In this document: piece by piece, positions 45,942 to 59,569 of the stretch | Layout of the letters: the number at the start of each line of letters is the position of its first letter | How positions within the stretch are numbered: the stretch's first letter is position 1 | Assembly: GCF_030272615.1 (NCBI RefSeq) | Contig: NC_081407.1 | Coordinates: forward strand, 262,122,574 to 262,186,573 | Reading direction: 5' to 3' | DNA: 64,000 bases | Origin: Cryptomeria japonica | Taxonomy: Eukaryota > Streptophyta > Pinopsida > Cupressales > Cupressaceae | Notes under the pieces: generated by a model | Seen by the model: only the letters and a program-made list of their open reading frames with translations | What the model was told of the DNA's origin: nothing | The model's database searches: none | Made by a program: the position numbers and the translations under genes

Positions 45942-47300
45942 TGTCACAACCCTCCTTTATCACTTTTTGATTTGATGCAATTCTATTATGTTTTTTGGTT
46001 AAGCTATTAAAAATGATTGAATAAATGTTATAAAAGAATAAAAATAATAATAAACACACACACACACTTGGAGAGTATAATTCAAATGCATTATTTTTAT
46101 TTTTATTTATTTTTCCCACTCTCAATTATGGCCCATCTTGTAGGAGGAATTAGAAGCTTCTAGAGGAATCTCCACCACCTTGCATGTAACTCCCCACTAA
46201 GTTTTTTAATCAATTTGCATGAGTCCAATATTGGAAAAGAATCTCTTTTTTTAATTAAATTCTCTAGATAGTGGAATCGAGGGATTTTTCTTATAAAATT
46301 GTATGCAAGTTTCAAAGAAGGGAGTTGATTATGTTTTGAAGAAAATTTCCCAAGTTTTTAGTAGTAGGATCTTCTTTGGTAGTCTCATTTTAGTTGCAGG
46401 ATTTTTAAGTTGTTGTTTGAAAGATTTCTCTCAAGTTGCAAGGAAGGATCAAAAGGATAGCTAGAGGATTCAACATCAAGCTTCGATAAGCCAGGTTCTC
46501 TTCTTGTTATTTCACATTCACATATGAGAAATGGTATTATCCAAAATATAGTTTCTAGATCTTCCCTTATTGTAAATCTTTTCTTCTTATTTAGGAATAA
46601 ATATTGATAAAATACTTTCACATAATGCATGTAAAAGATAGCTTTATTATTTATTTTATTTTCCTTAGGAAATATGCACATGATCTTGCTTTTTGCTTTT
46701 CCAAAGATTTTAGATCTATCCAAAAATCATATTTCCCTTATTTAAAAATCTTTTTCTGAGATTAAAAATCTTCATTGTGTGATTAAATGATATGAATCTT
46801 AATATTTATTTTTCTCTTGAATTCTTTTCTCTGGCTCTTCGAATGGAAATCTGAAAGTAAAATCTCATCCTTTAACTAAATTTTACTTCTCTGTGAACAG
46901 AAAAGTCTGATAATAAAATATAAACCTCGTTGTGTTCATTATTCACTGTGGGAAATATTATTCTTTTCCTCTTAGAAAGCCCTCTCTCTTGTGAATATTA
47001 ATTTTCCGATTACTGTTTAAAACAATTTGCCTGCCTCTGTGATAAACTTAATTATCTATTTCAGTTCTGAAGCAAATCTCTCGATTTCAATTTATTCCTG
47101 TGAATAAATTCTTGTTCTTATTTTCATAAATACTCTTTTAATATACATTAAAAAATCTGGGAATGTAACCATATATATATGTATATATACATATACATAT
47201 ATATATATATGTATATGTATATATGTATATGTATACATATATATATATATACATATACAGATATACATATACATATACATACATATATATATATATATAC

Positions 47301-47339
<39 letters not shown>

Positions 47340-49515
47340 TATACATACATACATATATATATATATACATACATATATATGTATATATATATGTATATAT
47401 ATACATATATATATATATATTAAATTTATTACAAACGAAAAATGAATATATTTAATATTGCAAGTAAACTTAATGCAAAAATTATGTCCATCGAAATCTA
47501 TTTGAATGGTTATCGGGCGACGTGCAGGGTAGGGGAGGCGGTTAATGTAACCGCCGGGGAAGTGGTACCCTCCACTTCCCCTGTGGTCACTGTCACGGCA
47601 GTGGCCGTAGGGTAGTGGAGGGGACCACGGGGTCCCCTCACTACTGCGGGCCTGCTTTCGCAGACCTGCAGTGGTGATGGGACCCGTAGGCCCCACTCCC
47701 CACTAACCCTTAAACAAAGATTTGCCTTCCTTTTTCTTTATATTTATTTTTATTTAAGTTTTTTTTTAATATAAATATAAATGTATAAATTTCAATTTAG
47801 GAATTGTTAAATTCTTTTCTTAGAATAAATTTTAAGTTATTAAATTTAACTTAGAAAAATTTATAAATATCGAGGATTAATGTGTAGTAAATTCATAATT
47901 AATTTATCTTAAGTAAATTTTATATTTGTAAATTATATAATTAGAGTTGTTCAATCCATTTAAGATCCATTGGGACACTTAGTTAGCATTTTGGCAATTA
48001 ATTCATATTAATATGATTCGAACCAAATGTCTAAGCTAATTACTATTTTCGGGTCCAGTGACTCTATAATTGATTATTCTCGTGATAGAAACCAACGCAT
48101 TCCTCATCCTTCCATGTAACTTACTCTGTCCTTGCTTCATGCGAATTACTTAATTGCATTTTTTTTTTCTTCATCTTCATGCAAGTCATATATTCTAGTT
48201 TTGAATATTAAATAATTCAGTTATGGTTTTTATTCTACGTAGTTCATCAAGTAGTTATTTCAATTAATTGAGCTTTTCAATGTTTAATTATGCATGCTCA
48301 ATTCATAATTATTTCCAAGCATGTTTTTCATAAGTTTCTTAGTTAAGAAAACTAAATAAAGGAAGTCGGAAAAACCAAAACCTAGCAATGTTCGGTATAT
48401 ACAGTGCCTCTGGGTCACGCTTACGGGTAATGCCGTTGTGTTGAACTACTGCACTTAACACCTAATAAAGCTACATCAACAACATTTGTGGCATCGTCCG
48501 TATAAATCGTCGGGGAGTAATAAGGGACACTTGGAAGTTAAAATCCAAGGGGCGGGTAATCCCCCTTGGATCGATAATCTTTAAAGGATTTTTCATCCGT
48601 TGAGTTAAACCATAGTAAACCCCCTTAAGGTTGTTTGAGTGAAATGCTTTTATGAAATTTTTTAACCTTGAAGAATTGTTGTCGATTGACAATTGGTCAA
48701 GGGTGACGCTTATGAGAGGTATTAAGATCTAGTTGTTTTAGGCCACAAGCAACAGGCCACCTTGAGCCTTTGCTTAAGTGCTACCACTATGGGTAGCAAC
48801 CACAGAGAAACTGTCTGGGACATTGACCCTAGAAAGGGTTGCGTACCCACTAATCAGTTTACATCAAACCATAGTGTAGAAAATAGAACTACATACTTTA
48901 CGCCTTGATCCCGTGCTGAAACGGGTATGTAGGCAGTCTTGGGACGAAGTTGTCCCTAGTACTCAGGCGTTCGTGGGTGGGGTCTAGGCTTGGTATAGAA
49001 GGATTGAATAGAATCCTAATTTGAAAGATAAGTATAATATAAAGGAAAAAGTAATTCATTGCATACTCGGAAGGAATCCCGTATGGATTCGCTTGACTTC
49101 CTGAGGCTTTAAGCCAAATTCCGATGTGGAGTTCAAGCTTGTATTATGTTATTTAATTACTCCTAAGGATGGCGACCTCAGTGCACTCCTATTAGAAGAG
49201 TGTAGTACTTAGTGAGTGGCTCAGGACCCGAATGGTCCCAATGAGTCTGTCTCTGGCCAGAGCACCTCCTATCCCGATTGGATAGATGCCTACCCCGTAT
49301 GGGTAGATGCCTATCCCGTATTGGATAGATGAAATCTTATGTCCCGTATGGACAAATGCCTAACTCGTATGGCTAGATGCTCATCCCAGATGGATGAATG
49401 CCTAATCCAAATGGATGGATGCCTAGAGTATGCGATTGAATCAAACACAATGATTAAATTAAACACAAAAAAAAGAGGTCGCATTTTGTTGAGTTAAGTA
49501 TGGTGGGTTATTACA
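45942..49515 (+). repeat. TR-GAG right (3') LTR
   Basis: Direct repeat of 40466-44222, from TGTCACAACC to GGGTTATTACA, 3574 bp. All internal landmarks are in the same order: (TA)n 47170-47420, hairpin cluster 47538-47669, minisatellite 49275-49425. It is followed directly by CACACACACAC. Confidence 0.92.
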
Positions 49516-52500
49516 CACACACACACATACATATTACATTTTAGGGTTGTAACCCTTCACTTTGAGTGATGCAATCTTTCATTTGATTAACCATCTTTAA
49601 TAGGTTAAAAATATTTTAATTTTAGTCCCTTTCTATTTCGTGAATATACTTATGATAACTCTCCTTCGCTGGCAACTTCTCATAATAATTTTCACTTGAA
49701 AAATAATCCTTAAAAGTGTCCACTGTGAATGATCATACTCTTCTTGGTCATTGATAAAATGTTTCCCAACTTAATAAAATATTTTTCTTGATTGAACACT
49801 TTACCCACTTCTCATCAATTAAGTAAAAATGTTTTACTCGTTTTTCACCCCATAGTGAAATAATCTTTTCTAACCTGATTTTATGTGGATGCTAACAAAG
49901 TATCATAATACTCTTTATAACATTCACAATGTAAAACTCTTTTGAAATGATTTTATTTTTCTCAAAATAATTCTTCCATTTCATTAACAAAAAACCTCCT
50001 CATTATAGTCACCTTTATCTGGGATAACATATTATTACCTCAATAATCTTCCACTTTTGAATAATATATTTTATTTTTTATTCTTTGGAAATATTTCTTC
50101 TTCACTTCATGTTCTCACCGAGCCCCACTCTTCTTTAGTTTCATATTATAATATTTTCTCTTTATCGGGATGACATATACTATAGGAGTAATATTTAAAT
50201 TTCTTTCCGATAGTACAAAGTTATGCTGATAAGTTTTCTATTCCACTTTACCATAAAAATATTTATGCTTGTCCTGTAAATTTATTTACCCTTTTCATAA
50301 TCAAGTGAAAAAGTTTATTTCATCTTTACCCTAAAAATAATCCTCCTTTCTCAATAAAAATATTTCACCTTTCAAAGTTCTTCTTTTGTCTATAAATTTT
50401 CTATGTACTTGCAATTTCTTTTTTTATCTATACAAATTTTCATCCAATTTTATATCTTCCAGGTAAAGTAATTACCAACTCATTTAATTCCCTTAGTGGA
50501 AATGATCACTCTTTGGTGAAAATATTTTACAATTGCATATTACACCGTCACTAAAATTATATTTCCTCAACTTGTGATTATTTTAACAAGTATTCATTTT
50601 CAATTTCCAATTGGCCTTTGAAATTTTTATACATCTCCCCTTTTTACCTGTCATTACTCACTCTTCCATCTTTAATATTTTTGTCCATCTTCAATTCAAA
50701 GGTTTTGTCAAATTATTATTTGGTAATTTTTCTGCTGAAAACTAGTTATGATAAAATGTCCATAACTTTTTCGTATCTTAACGAAATTAAGAATTTCAAA
50801 ATGTTTTGGAAAGATGGAGTAGAGGAGAAACTAGCTCAAAAAACCATTTTGATAAACTCATCTTTATAAATGAGAAAATTTGATCACAATATGATGGGTT
50901 TCTATGTTATGTTTTAAAAAATTAAAACCTTTAAAACCATTCCAACACAAATATCTTGTGCATATTTTGTAATTATTATACTCATATATGAGAACAATTT
51001 TTTCAATCCACTTTGGGTTCAAGTTTCGTGCCCGCTAGTTGCATTCAACTTTACATCCAATGATTGTATTGATTTGAAACTTCGGAAGACATTGTTCAAC
51101 AAATTCATCTCCTTTTCGTTGTAACTTAGCATTTCACTAAAATTTGTTTTTGTCATATAGAAAAGCTCCACTGTGCCATAACAGACCCTTGCTGGAACCT
51201 TAGGGACCCACCAATATTTTTGATTGTGTTAATCAAAATCTGCACCATTATTTCGTTGTAACATACCATTTCGGAGAAGTTATTTTTTGTTATCTAGATT
51301 AGCCTTGTTTTGCCGATAACACAATTGAGAAAACTCTTCTCTTTGCGGGGTCCACCACTTTGGCTCATATTAACCAACTTAATGGTTTTCGTTTTACCAT
51401 CACATATATAGTTTATTTATATAAGATCATTTCTTATAATGCTCCATAATGATTAATTTAAATCATTTTTGATTGATTTAAATTTAAATTTCTCTTGAGT
51501 GTTATTCCTCTTCAAACATATAATGTAGCCATTTGAAATATTATTATTGGAATTCAAATAACAAGCTATTATGGGTTTGCGCAGATGAAAGTTGATCCTC
51601 TTTCAAAACTATATGCTAGGTTCTCCCCCTTTTAAAACTATATGCTAGGCTCTACCCTTATAGGAACCACATTTATCCCCACATATAGTAAACATTTGGT
51701 TTCAATAATATCAAATATGTTAATTTGAGTTATCAACTTTCATAAAGAATATGTCTTTCATTAATGAACTTGTAACAATACTAACCTTATCTGATGATCA
51801 AATAAACCATTCTTCTCGAACCAATGCTCCATACCTTGCTCTAACTTATTTTGCCAAATAATTTATTTGAACAGGTGACAGGAACAATTCAGAGTAAATC
51901 TTTGGTCATGAACTGATTAAACATTATCAAATTGTGCACTCTGAAATTAGAAAAAAGTGCGCAATCATGATTTTTGTATCCAGAATTAATGTTGAAAACT
52001 ATCCAAATCATACCATGAGATCATGAAAGTTGGCAATCATGTAGACATTTAACCAGAGATTGCAATGCAACTGACAACTCTGATAAATTCCTTCTAAGGT
52101 GAAAGATATTAATTTCCAAAGTAGGTTCCACAATTGATTTTCACTTTGTACAAGTTTTATATTTGCATAAATTGCATTTGGTTTAAGCTTAGAAAAAATA
52201 TCAAATGGATTGTTAGGGCTCCCAAAACTTGCACAAGGGTTCATAATGGTATGGAGAATTGCAAGGAACAGCTGGTTCGATATTGGGATCACCAGGTTGT
52301 AAAATATGAACTCAAACAAAGGGCCACTTGTAATAATTTTTAATGAAGAAATTAAATAAATTGCAAATGATATGGGTGTAGGAAAAACAGCAAATTAGGT
52401 AGTGAGGATCTACAAATAGGTAGAGGAATAATTTGTTGATAGGGGAATTGATTGGGACAAACAAATTACTATGAAGACTCATGAAAGATATTAATCCTTG

Positions 52501-52766
52501 AAAATGGCTACTCAGAATGGCTGTGACTCCAACTGGTGTGGACCATAAATTTTGTTATTTGAGAGAGGTAATAAATTTGATAATGGGGAGCTCAATGTGG
52601 ATAATCATTCTTATTGATAAGTGGTAAACCTAACTGCAAGGTCAAATTTCTTATCAAGATCAAGATCTATGAGTACATTTTAGGGGTGTCCACTGAATTA
52701 TCTCATTGAGGGGACCCTAAATTTTGCCAAAATTTAGGGTTCCAACAATGGCTCTGTCTAGGGATG
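49516..52766. other. AT-rich intergenic DNA
   Basis: No gene or recognised transposon. A perfect short palindrome, CCCTAAATTTT/AAAATTTAGGG with a 3-base centre, lies at 52715-52739, about 30 bp from the next LTR. The frame at 50618-50869 is Leu/Phe/Ser-rich and probably random. Confidence 0.5.
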
Positions 52767-54440
52767 TGTGTGGGAGAAAAAGTGAGACTAGGTTATCATG
52801 CCCTAATCCTACCTTTTGACACACATTACGGAATACGAAAGAACCTAGAGGTATCACACAATTGGCTACTTCTTTTTGTGAAAGAGAGAGCCACGGGCTA
52901 CCTATTAGGATTTCTATTCCTTTGTTGTAATTGAAAGGTAAGATTATGCAAGTCCAATTCCTAACCCTAAAATGCAAGTATGAACTAACAACAAGATTGC
53001 AGAATTGAACTTAGACAATGGAAAGCTGTAAACACAAGGATAAAACAAGAATGCAAATGCGTACCCGGAGTCAAAATCGGACTGAAAATGTTCGGGACGG
53101 GGGCGCGGGCGCCACTGTCCTGATTCTGCACCTGAAACTGCACCGGAAACTGCTGTTTTGCACTCTGGAACACTGTCGGAAACTGTCGAAAATGCTGTCT
53201 GTCCGGAGGACCAGGGCACCCAGCGCCTCTATCCCAGGGACCAGGGTACCCAGTGCCCCTATCCTGGCAGGACCAGGGCGCCCAGCGCCCCTGTCCCAGT
53301 CTTTTGCTCTGCAATTTGATGCAGAGTGCTGTCTCGACCTGTTCTCTCCGGATCTGTATCCTGCGGCGTCGTCCGAGTCCCGAAACCTGCACTTATATCT
53401 GAAAAAGGGTGTATGGGCGGCTATATAGGGTTTTGCCTTAGTCAAACCCCCGCTTCGGTGATTTCCACCTCCACGAATAGCCAAGTTGTTTTGTAAAATG
53501 TATTGTGTGTGCAGACCTAGTGTGTGTGCAAGGTCCTAAAATGCAAGAAAGCAAACTAGAGCAACCTAGAAAGTAAACCCTAATTGCTTGTAAATGATAA
53601 TGTAAATGCTCTAAATCAAGATGCAAAGTGATCTAAAGCATGAATAAATGAGATATTGAAGCTTATGCAAAGACATGAAAACAACATGAAATCATACCCA
53701 ACCCTCAAGGGAGAGGTACAAGCCAATCTTCAGTCGGTAATCTCCTATTGTTCTTCAATGTCTTCCAAGCCCTAAATGGATGAATGGAATTGATAAATGC
53801 TTGATAGAGGGATGTTGTAAGATGTTGAAGTCTTCAAAGATCTGCTCTTTCACTGCATATGAGGTTCCTCGAAACAAAAATCCCATCCTTTCAAATGAAG
53901 AAAGAGAGCTCTTATGTATGAAACCCTAGGTCGCAATTTCATCTTTTGGCCGACCTAGAGATTGAATATCCCGCCAATTTCTTGGGGTTAAGCTTTATTT
54001 TATGATTGGATCGCGCTCCTAAAATTTCGGGAAAAATGTCCGGGACTGTGTGCACTCCGGGCGCCACGGTCCCGACAACTTTTCACCAAATTTTCAGGGC
54101 CGTCAGATATGATGATTTTAGAGAGAATCCCGAAGTTACAGGTGATTTCGAGATGTTTTGACCCCCAAAATCAAGCCCCCAAGTTCGAAATAGGACTTAA
54201 TTAGGGTTTTTGATTAGATGATGTATTGGAGGAATAAAATGAAAAGGGGCACACTTTAACGAAAGGGCCCGACTTTATGATGTGAAGGATGATGAAATAT
54301 GACCTTTAGACCTAATTAATTTGATTAATTAAGTGCTAAAGGAGCAATGCCATGCAAAATGTAAAATGCACTAAGGCGAGTGCTAAACTAGGTGTGAAAT
54401 TGTACCACCCTAGCAAGTGCGTACAATTTACGACGCTACA
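52767..54440 (-). repeat. 3' LTR of the Tat element
   Basis: On the minus strand it begins TGTAGCGTCGTAAATTG right after the purine tract and ends CTTTTTCTCCCACACA. Its outer end matches the start of the partial LTR at 63937 almost exactly for the 64 bases visible. Length 1674 bp. A GC-rich block of three near-repeats (GACCAGGGCGCCCAGCGCC type) lies at 53208-53300. The small frames in it are not genes. Confidence 0.92.
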
Positions 54441-54458
54441 TTTAGCCCCCACTTTAGC
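54441..54458 (-). other. Polypurine tract of the Tat element
   Basis: The minus strand reads GCTAAAGTGGGGGCTAAA immediately before the LTR start TGTAGCG. Confidence 0.85.
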
Positions 54459-55022
54459 GATCATATGAGTACTACGTGCATATGCAAGCTAAAGTACAAA
54501 AAAGTAAACATCATTTGAAAAAGGATATATCCATAAGTTGTCGGACGAAGCCCCCAGCGGTATCTGCAGTACACAGTTAGGAACCACACCCTACAAAACA
54601 CACGTTAGATCACAAAATCACCTAATTCTTACTAAAGAAAGTGATGAAATTTGTGAGTAGCTATATGCCCCCCCTGTTTCGACTTGCTTATCAGGGAGGT
54701 GAAACAGGGTAGCATGTTTACTTACGACAAATTGTGTAAGAGAGTATTTGATGAGGGATGTTCACTGAAAAGGCTTCATCAGAGCACTTTTTGGAACATT
54801 CCGAGAGTAGGGGAGTGAAAATACGATTCCTACGCAACAAACAGTTCGAAAATCACATCTCCCAAACTCAAGTTATGATGAAATGAGTGAAAGAGGAAAA
54901 TTAGGGTTTGAAAGGTAAAGATAAAGAAATGAAAGTATATACCTTGACAGAGACATTTGCATTTGTCACTTTGTTGTTTTCTGAATACTGTTCATTGTAG
55001 CGGAGCCCACATAGCCATCATT
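54459..55022. other. Tat element interior between PMD gene and 3' LTR
   Basis: No frame of note. It should contain the promoter of the + strand PMD gene, but I could not identify elements. It is less AT-rich than the flanking genome. Confidence 0.5.
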
Positions 55023-57541
55023 ATGCCTTCACGACAACCGGAGCGTCCCACGAGGATTGAGATCCTACGCCAGGCCATGATTGACAACGAGCCACTGGAC
55101 GAGGTGAGTTGACTGAACATTTGACTTTTGATTTTCCGCATTTTGACTTTTCTGTGATCGTTTGCGGGCCTTGAAGGCTGACCCGGGCCCCACCCAGGGC
55201 GCCATGGTCCCTGTGGGGCGCCCTGGTCCCCCCAGGGCGCCATGGTCCCTGATAGGGTGCCATGGTCCCCTCAGGGTGCCATGGTCCGAACCAGGGCGCC
55301 ATGGTCCCTGACAGGGTGCCATGGTCCCAACTAGGGCTTGGCATACGATGTTCGACAGTTTGCATGAGCGATTTTGATGATCGAGTACTGATTACGGTTA
55401 TGTTTTTGTGTTGCAGGGCCTCCCGTACATGAGAGAGCATACAACGAGACATATTCTCCGCAGTTTGCAAGATCAGATTCCGTGGCTGACTCAGGCAGAG
55501 AGAGACACATTATCGATCGTGGGATTATGGTATGTGATCCTCATGCCAACCATTCGGTTCCATCCTGCAATGCTGATGGCATTGATGGAGCGATGGGATC
55601 CTGACACATGCACATTTCATCTTCCAGTAGGGGAGCTGACGGTTACACTCAAGGATGTGTACCGTATACTTTGTCTTCCTATCAGAGGAGCGACTGTTAC
55701 ATACGCGACCGATCGGTCAGCGGAGGATCATCAGAGGGAGCAGGTATATTGCATAGGGAGAGTCATGCCGAGCGAGACGAGAGGTCGCATCATGGTCAGC
55801 TGGCTCTTACATCCTACAAGGGAGGTACCCCTTCTGAGACGCCTTATGATCGCCATCATAGCACTAGCCGTCTGCCCTAATGGGTGAGGTACGCACATGC
55901 ATGGGGGTCTCACATGGTGCATCAGAGCGATGGAGAGACATAGGAGAGTGTATGCTTGGGGTTGGAGTATGCTTGCACATCTCTATCACGACCTTGAGGA
56001 GTATGTATTTGGACAGGGTTGCAGTTTGATGACATGCACACTTCTGTAGGTATGGATTTTAGAGCACTTCACATGCACCAGGCCTGTTGGCTTTCCGCTG
56101 AGTACGGCTAGCGAGCGACCTAGGGTGTTTGCTTATCCACTTACCAACAAGTGGAGATTTGGAGATCTGTTATATTGGAGAGTGATTTTTGATAGACTAA
56201 TAGCCGAGGTGACAGTGTGGAGACCTTACCTGCGGATGCACAGATGGGATGGGATAGAGAGACAGTTAGCATGCTTATAGAGGAACCGCCTACTGTAGGG
56301 ACGATATTCACACATCATAGTCCCTTTCTACTTTGACCGAGTACAGAGGTAGTTCGGGCTAGAGCAGTGTGTTCCAGCTGATGTGCCCATCTATACTCGA
56401 CACTCACGGGTCCTTCCCAGACCTAGAGTAGTAGCGAGACCGACGATAGATGACATCGAGACTACAGATATAGAGGGATCTGATCAGGATGTAGTCACTG
56501 ATTATTCTGCAGAGCCTGGAGCACAGCGCAGGTATGTCTCATGGTTTATGAGATCATATCCAGGTCCTATCTTTCCACCGGATCACCCGACAGGCCATCC
56601 AGGCCCATGGAGACATGGAGACCGAGATGAGGACCAGGGATCCAGGTCAGAGGAGCCAGAGGAGGGAGAGGGTCATGAGGAGGCGGGAGATCCTGATCCA
56701 CCTACAGGCGATCAGCCCAGCGCCGAGGAGGAGGAGGACACAGATAGAGATGAGGATGAGGAGGAGAGAACTGATGATGAGGAGAACAAGGATGCAGATG
56801 AGGATGAGGATGTAGATGAGGATAGAGATGATGAGGAGGAGTTAGATGCATCTCCTCACCATTCAGGGGATGATACCATAGCTCTGGATCCTCCTCTTAT
56901 TCCCCAACAGGGGGAACATGAGGCGATACAGAGACCTGTTCCTAGTACCGTCCAGCCTACACCCATCGTGCACAGATTAGTTGAGCGAGGGGAGCCTAGT
57001 AGATCCCAATCACAGATGCTACCGTATCATGATCCCTACTGGCGTGAGGGAGACCCAGGTATAATAGGTTTAAATTGATTATTAATGTTTTGATGATATA
57101 GAATGGTACTAATACAAAAATCTATTCTACTGCCACAGCTAATGTGCAGGAGTGGCGTTCCCTGATTCAGCAGGCAGTGACAGACATTTCCACGATAGCA
57201 CAGATCCCCAGTTCCTCACAGATTGCCTATAGGCCTCAGGGGAACGCGGGTCGGCATGAGGACTTTTTTTCCCCATTCCGAGTACAGGTAGACATATGGA
57301 GGGAGAGAGAGAGAGAGTCCTATCAGAGGACCTTCAGCGGGCGCGGCGAGATCTAGCAGTAGCTCAGGCCGAGGCTACCACCTATCGCGCGATCCTTATG
57401 GATAGGGATTGTAGGAGTTCCTCTCGGAGTCACTCACGGTCTGTATCGCGCTACACACCCATGGGTCCACCTTCACGGCCAGATCAGGAGGGAGCGTCCA
57501 GTCGACACTCTCCAGCCACTAGTCCTAGAGATAGGAGATGA
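55023..57541 (+). pseudogene. Plant mobile domain (PMD, aminotransferase-like) gene inside the retrotransposon, decayed
   Basis: Exon 1 55023-55103 (MPSRQPERPTRIEIL to EPLDE), GT-AG intron 55104-55416, exon 2 55417-57058, probable GT-AG intron 57059-57138, exon 3 57139-57541. PMD hallmarks: MALMERWDPDTCTFHLPVGE, then LTVTLKDVYRILCLPI, then VYAWGWSMLAHLYHDLEEYV, then a stop at the usual Gln before VWILEHF. Exon 2 ends in a strongly acidic stretch (about 56630-56850). Exon 3 has a coiled-coil-like DLQRARRDLAVAQAEATTY. In-frame stops at about 55885 and 56048 and later, plus a shift at a GAGA run near 57305, break it. Known: host PMD proteins (MAIN, MAIL1) keep transposons silent, and PMD copies also occur in retrotransposons. 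The spliceable structure suggests capture from, or exchange with, a cellular gene. Confidence 0.85.
55190..55345. repeat. GC-rich minisatellite in the PMD gene's first intron
   Basis: About six units of 20-23 bp based on CAGGGCGCCATGGTCCCTGA. It resembles the GGGCGCC..GGTCCC words of the element's own LTR. Confidence 0.85.
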
Positions 57542-57601
57542 TTTTATGATGTAGGAGAGGTCACATTTTGGATGTATAGTGACCTATATTTGTATACGAT
57601 C

Positions 57602-58224
<623 letters not shown>

Positions 58225-59569
58225 TTAAGCATAATATCTACGCAAGTGCATAGCATTTATAGGTTCTTTAAGAGGCGTACTGTCTACATCCACTATTTTG
58301 TAAGCACCTGATCCATAATCCTCAATAACGATATATGGTCCAAGCCAATTAGGACTAAATTTTCCCTTTTCTGTAGGTAAGGCATTCACATTGCGCTGAT
58401 TCTCATAAAGGACTAAGTCACCTACTGAGAAGGAATGTTGAATAACCTTATCATTATAGCTTCGTTGTAGAGTTTTGTGATACGCTTGAATATGCTCAAG
58501 AGCGTTTATACGCTGTTCATCAAGCATCTCAAGCTGTTGAAGTCGTTGTTCTCTATAAGAGTCACCATCTACTATACCTTTGAGAGAAACCCTAAGTGAT
58601 GGAATCTCTAGCTCTAAAGGCATAATAGCATCAGCACCATAAACAAGATTATAAGGAGAAGTTCCCGTAACAATTCACACACTCGTTCGGTAGGCCCAAA
58701 GAGCATAGATTAGCTGGTTACTCCGATCCTTACCATGATTATTCACAGTTTTGCGAAGAATTTGTTCGATTATTTTATTGGATGATTCGGCTTGACCATT
58801 TGACTGAGGATAGTATGGTGTAGAAAATCGATGTTTGATATGATACTTCTCAAGGAATTTCTTCACGTCCTTGTTCTTAAATGATGTCCCATTATCTGAG
58901 ATTATAGTAGAAGGTATCCCGAATCAAGAAATGATGTTTTCTAGAAGAAATTGACAAATCACTTTAGCAGTGGTAGAGCGAAGGGGAATAGCTTCTACCC
59001 ACTTTGTAAAGTAATCTGTTGCGGATATAATGAAGGTGTGTCCTTGAGATGAAGGAGGAGAGATTTTACCAATAAGATCCAAACCCCATGCGGAAGAAGG
59101 CCAAGAAGCTACTTGAGAACGGAGTTCTTGGGCAGGAGCATGAATCAGATTATTATGTTGTTGACATTGATGACATTTCTTAACAAATGAAAAAGAATCC
59201 TTCTGCATAGTTTGCCAATAGTATCCCATACGAAGCAATCTATGAACCAAGGATTTGCCTCCAAAATGCCCCCCACAGGCACCTGAATGTGCCTCTTCAA
59301 GAGCAACGGGGATTTCCGATTTGTTAAGACAGCGAAGGAGAAGACCATCATAACCCCTTCGGTAAAGGATATTAGAAAGAATGATATATCTAGCAGACAG
59401 CTTGCGGATTCTAGCCCTAGTGTTTCTATTAGCAGAATCAGGAAAGGTACCATCGGTCAAACATCTTACGATATGCGAGTACCATTCATCTGAGTCTATA
59501 AAGTCACAACATGTTACCAGACTAGGATCGTCTACAATAGCTGGAGAAATAAGGTCGTGAATAACAAAT
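58225..59569 (-). pseudogene. Tat element integrase
   Basis: The minus strand reads an H2C2-type zinc region (SGACGGHFGGKSLVHRLLR then CHQCQQHNN), then the core: WGLDLIGKISPPSSQGHTFI with Asp, TDYFTKWVEAIPL, IISDNGTSFKNKDVKKF with the second Asp, and YPQSNGQAESSNKIIEQIL with the catalytic Glu. The C-terminal module has a GPY motif (FSPNWLGPYIVIEDYGSGAY) and ends MHLRRYYA at 58225. No chromodomain follows, as expected for Tat. Two in-frame TGA stops (about 58923 and 58674) fall where Arg is usual. All parts are in one frame. Confidence 0.93.

Noticed and set aside
52944-53626. Several overlapping GC-rich frames on both strands in the Tat LTR
   Set aside because: They overlap in many frames, have no domain, lie wholly inside an LTR and reflect GC-rich tandem words.
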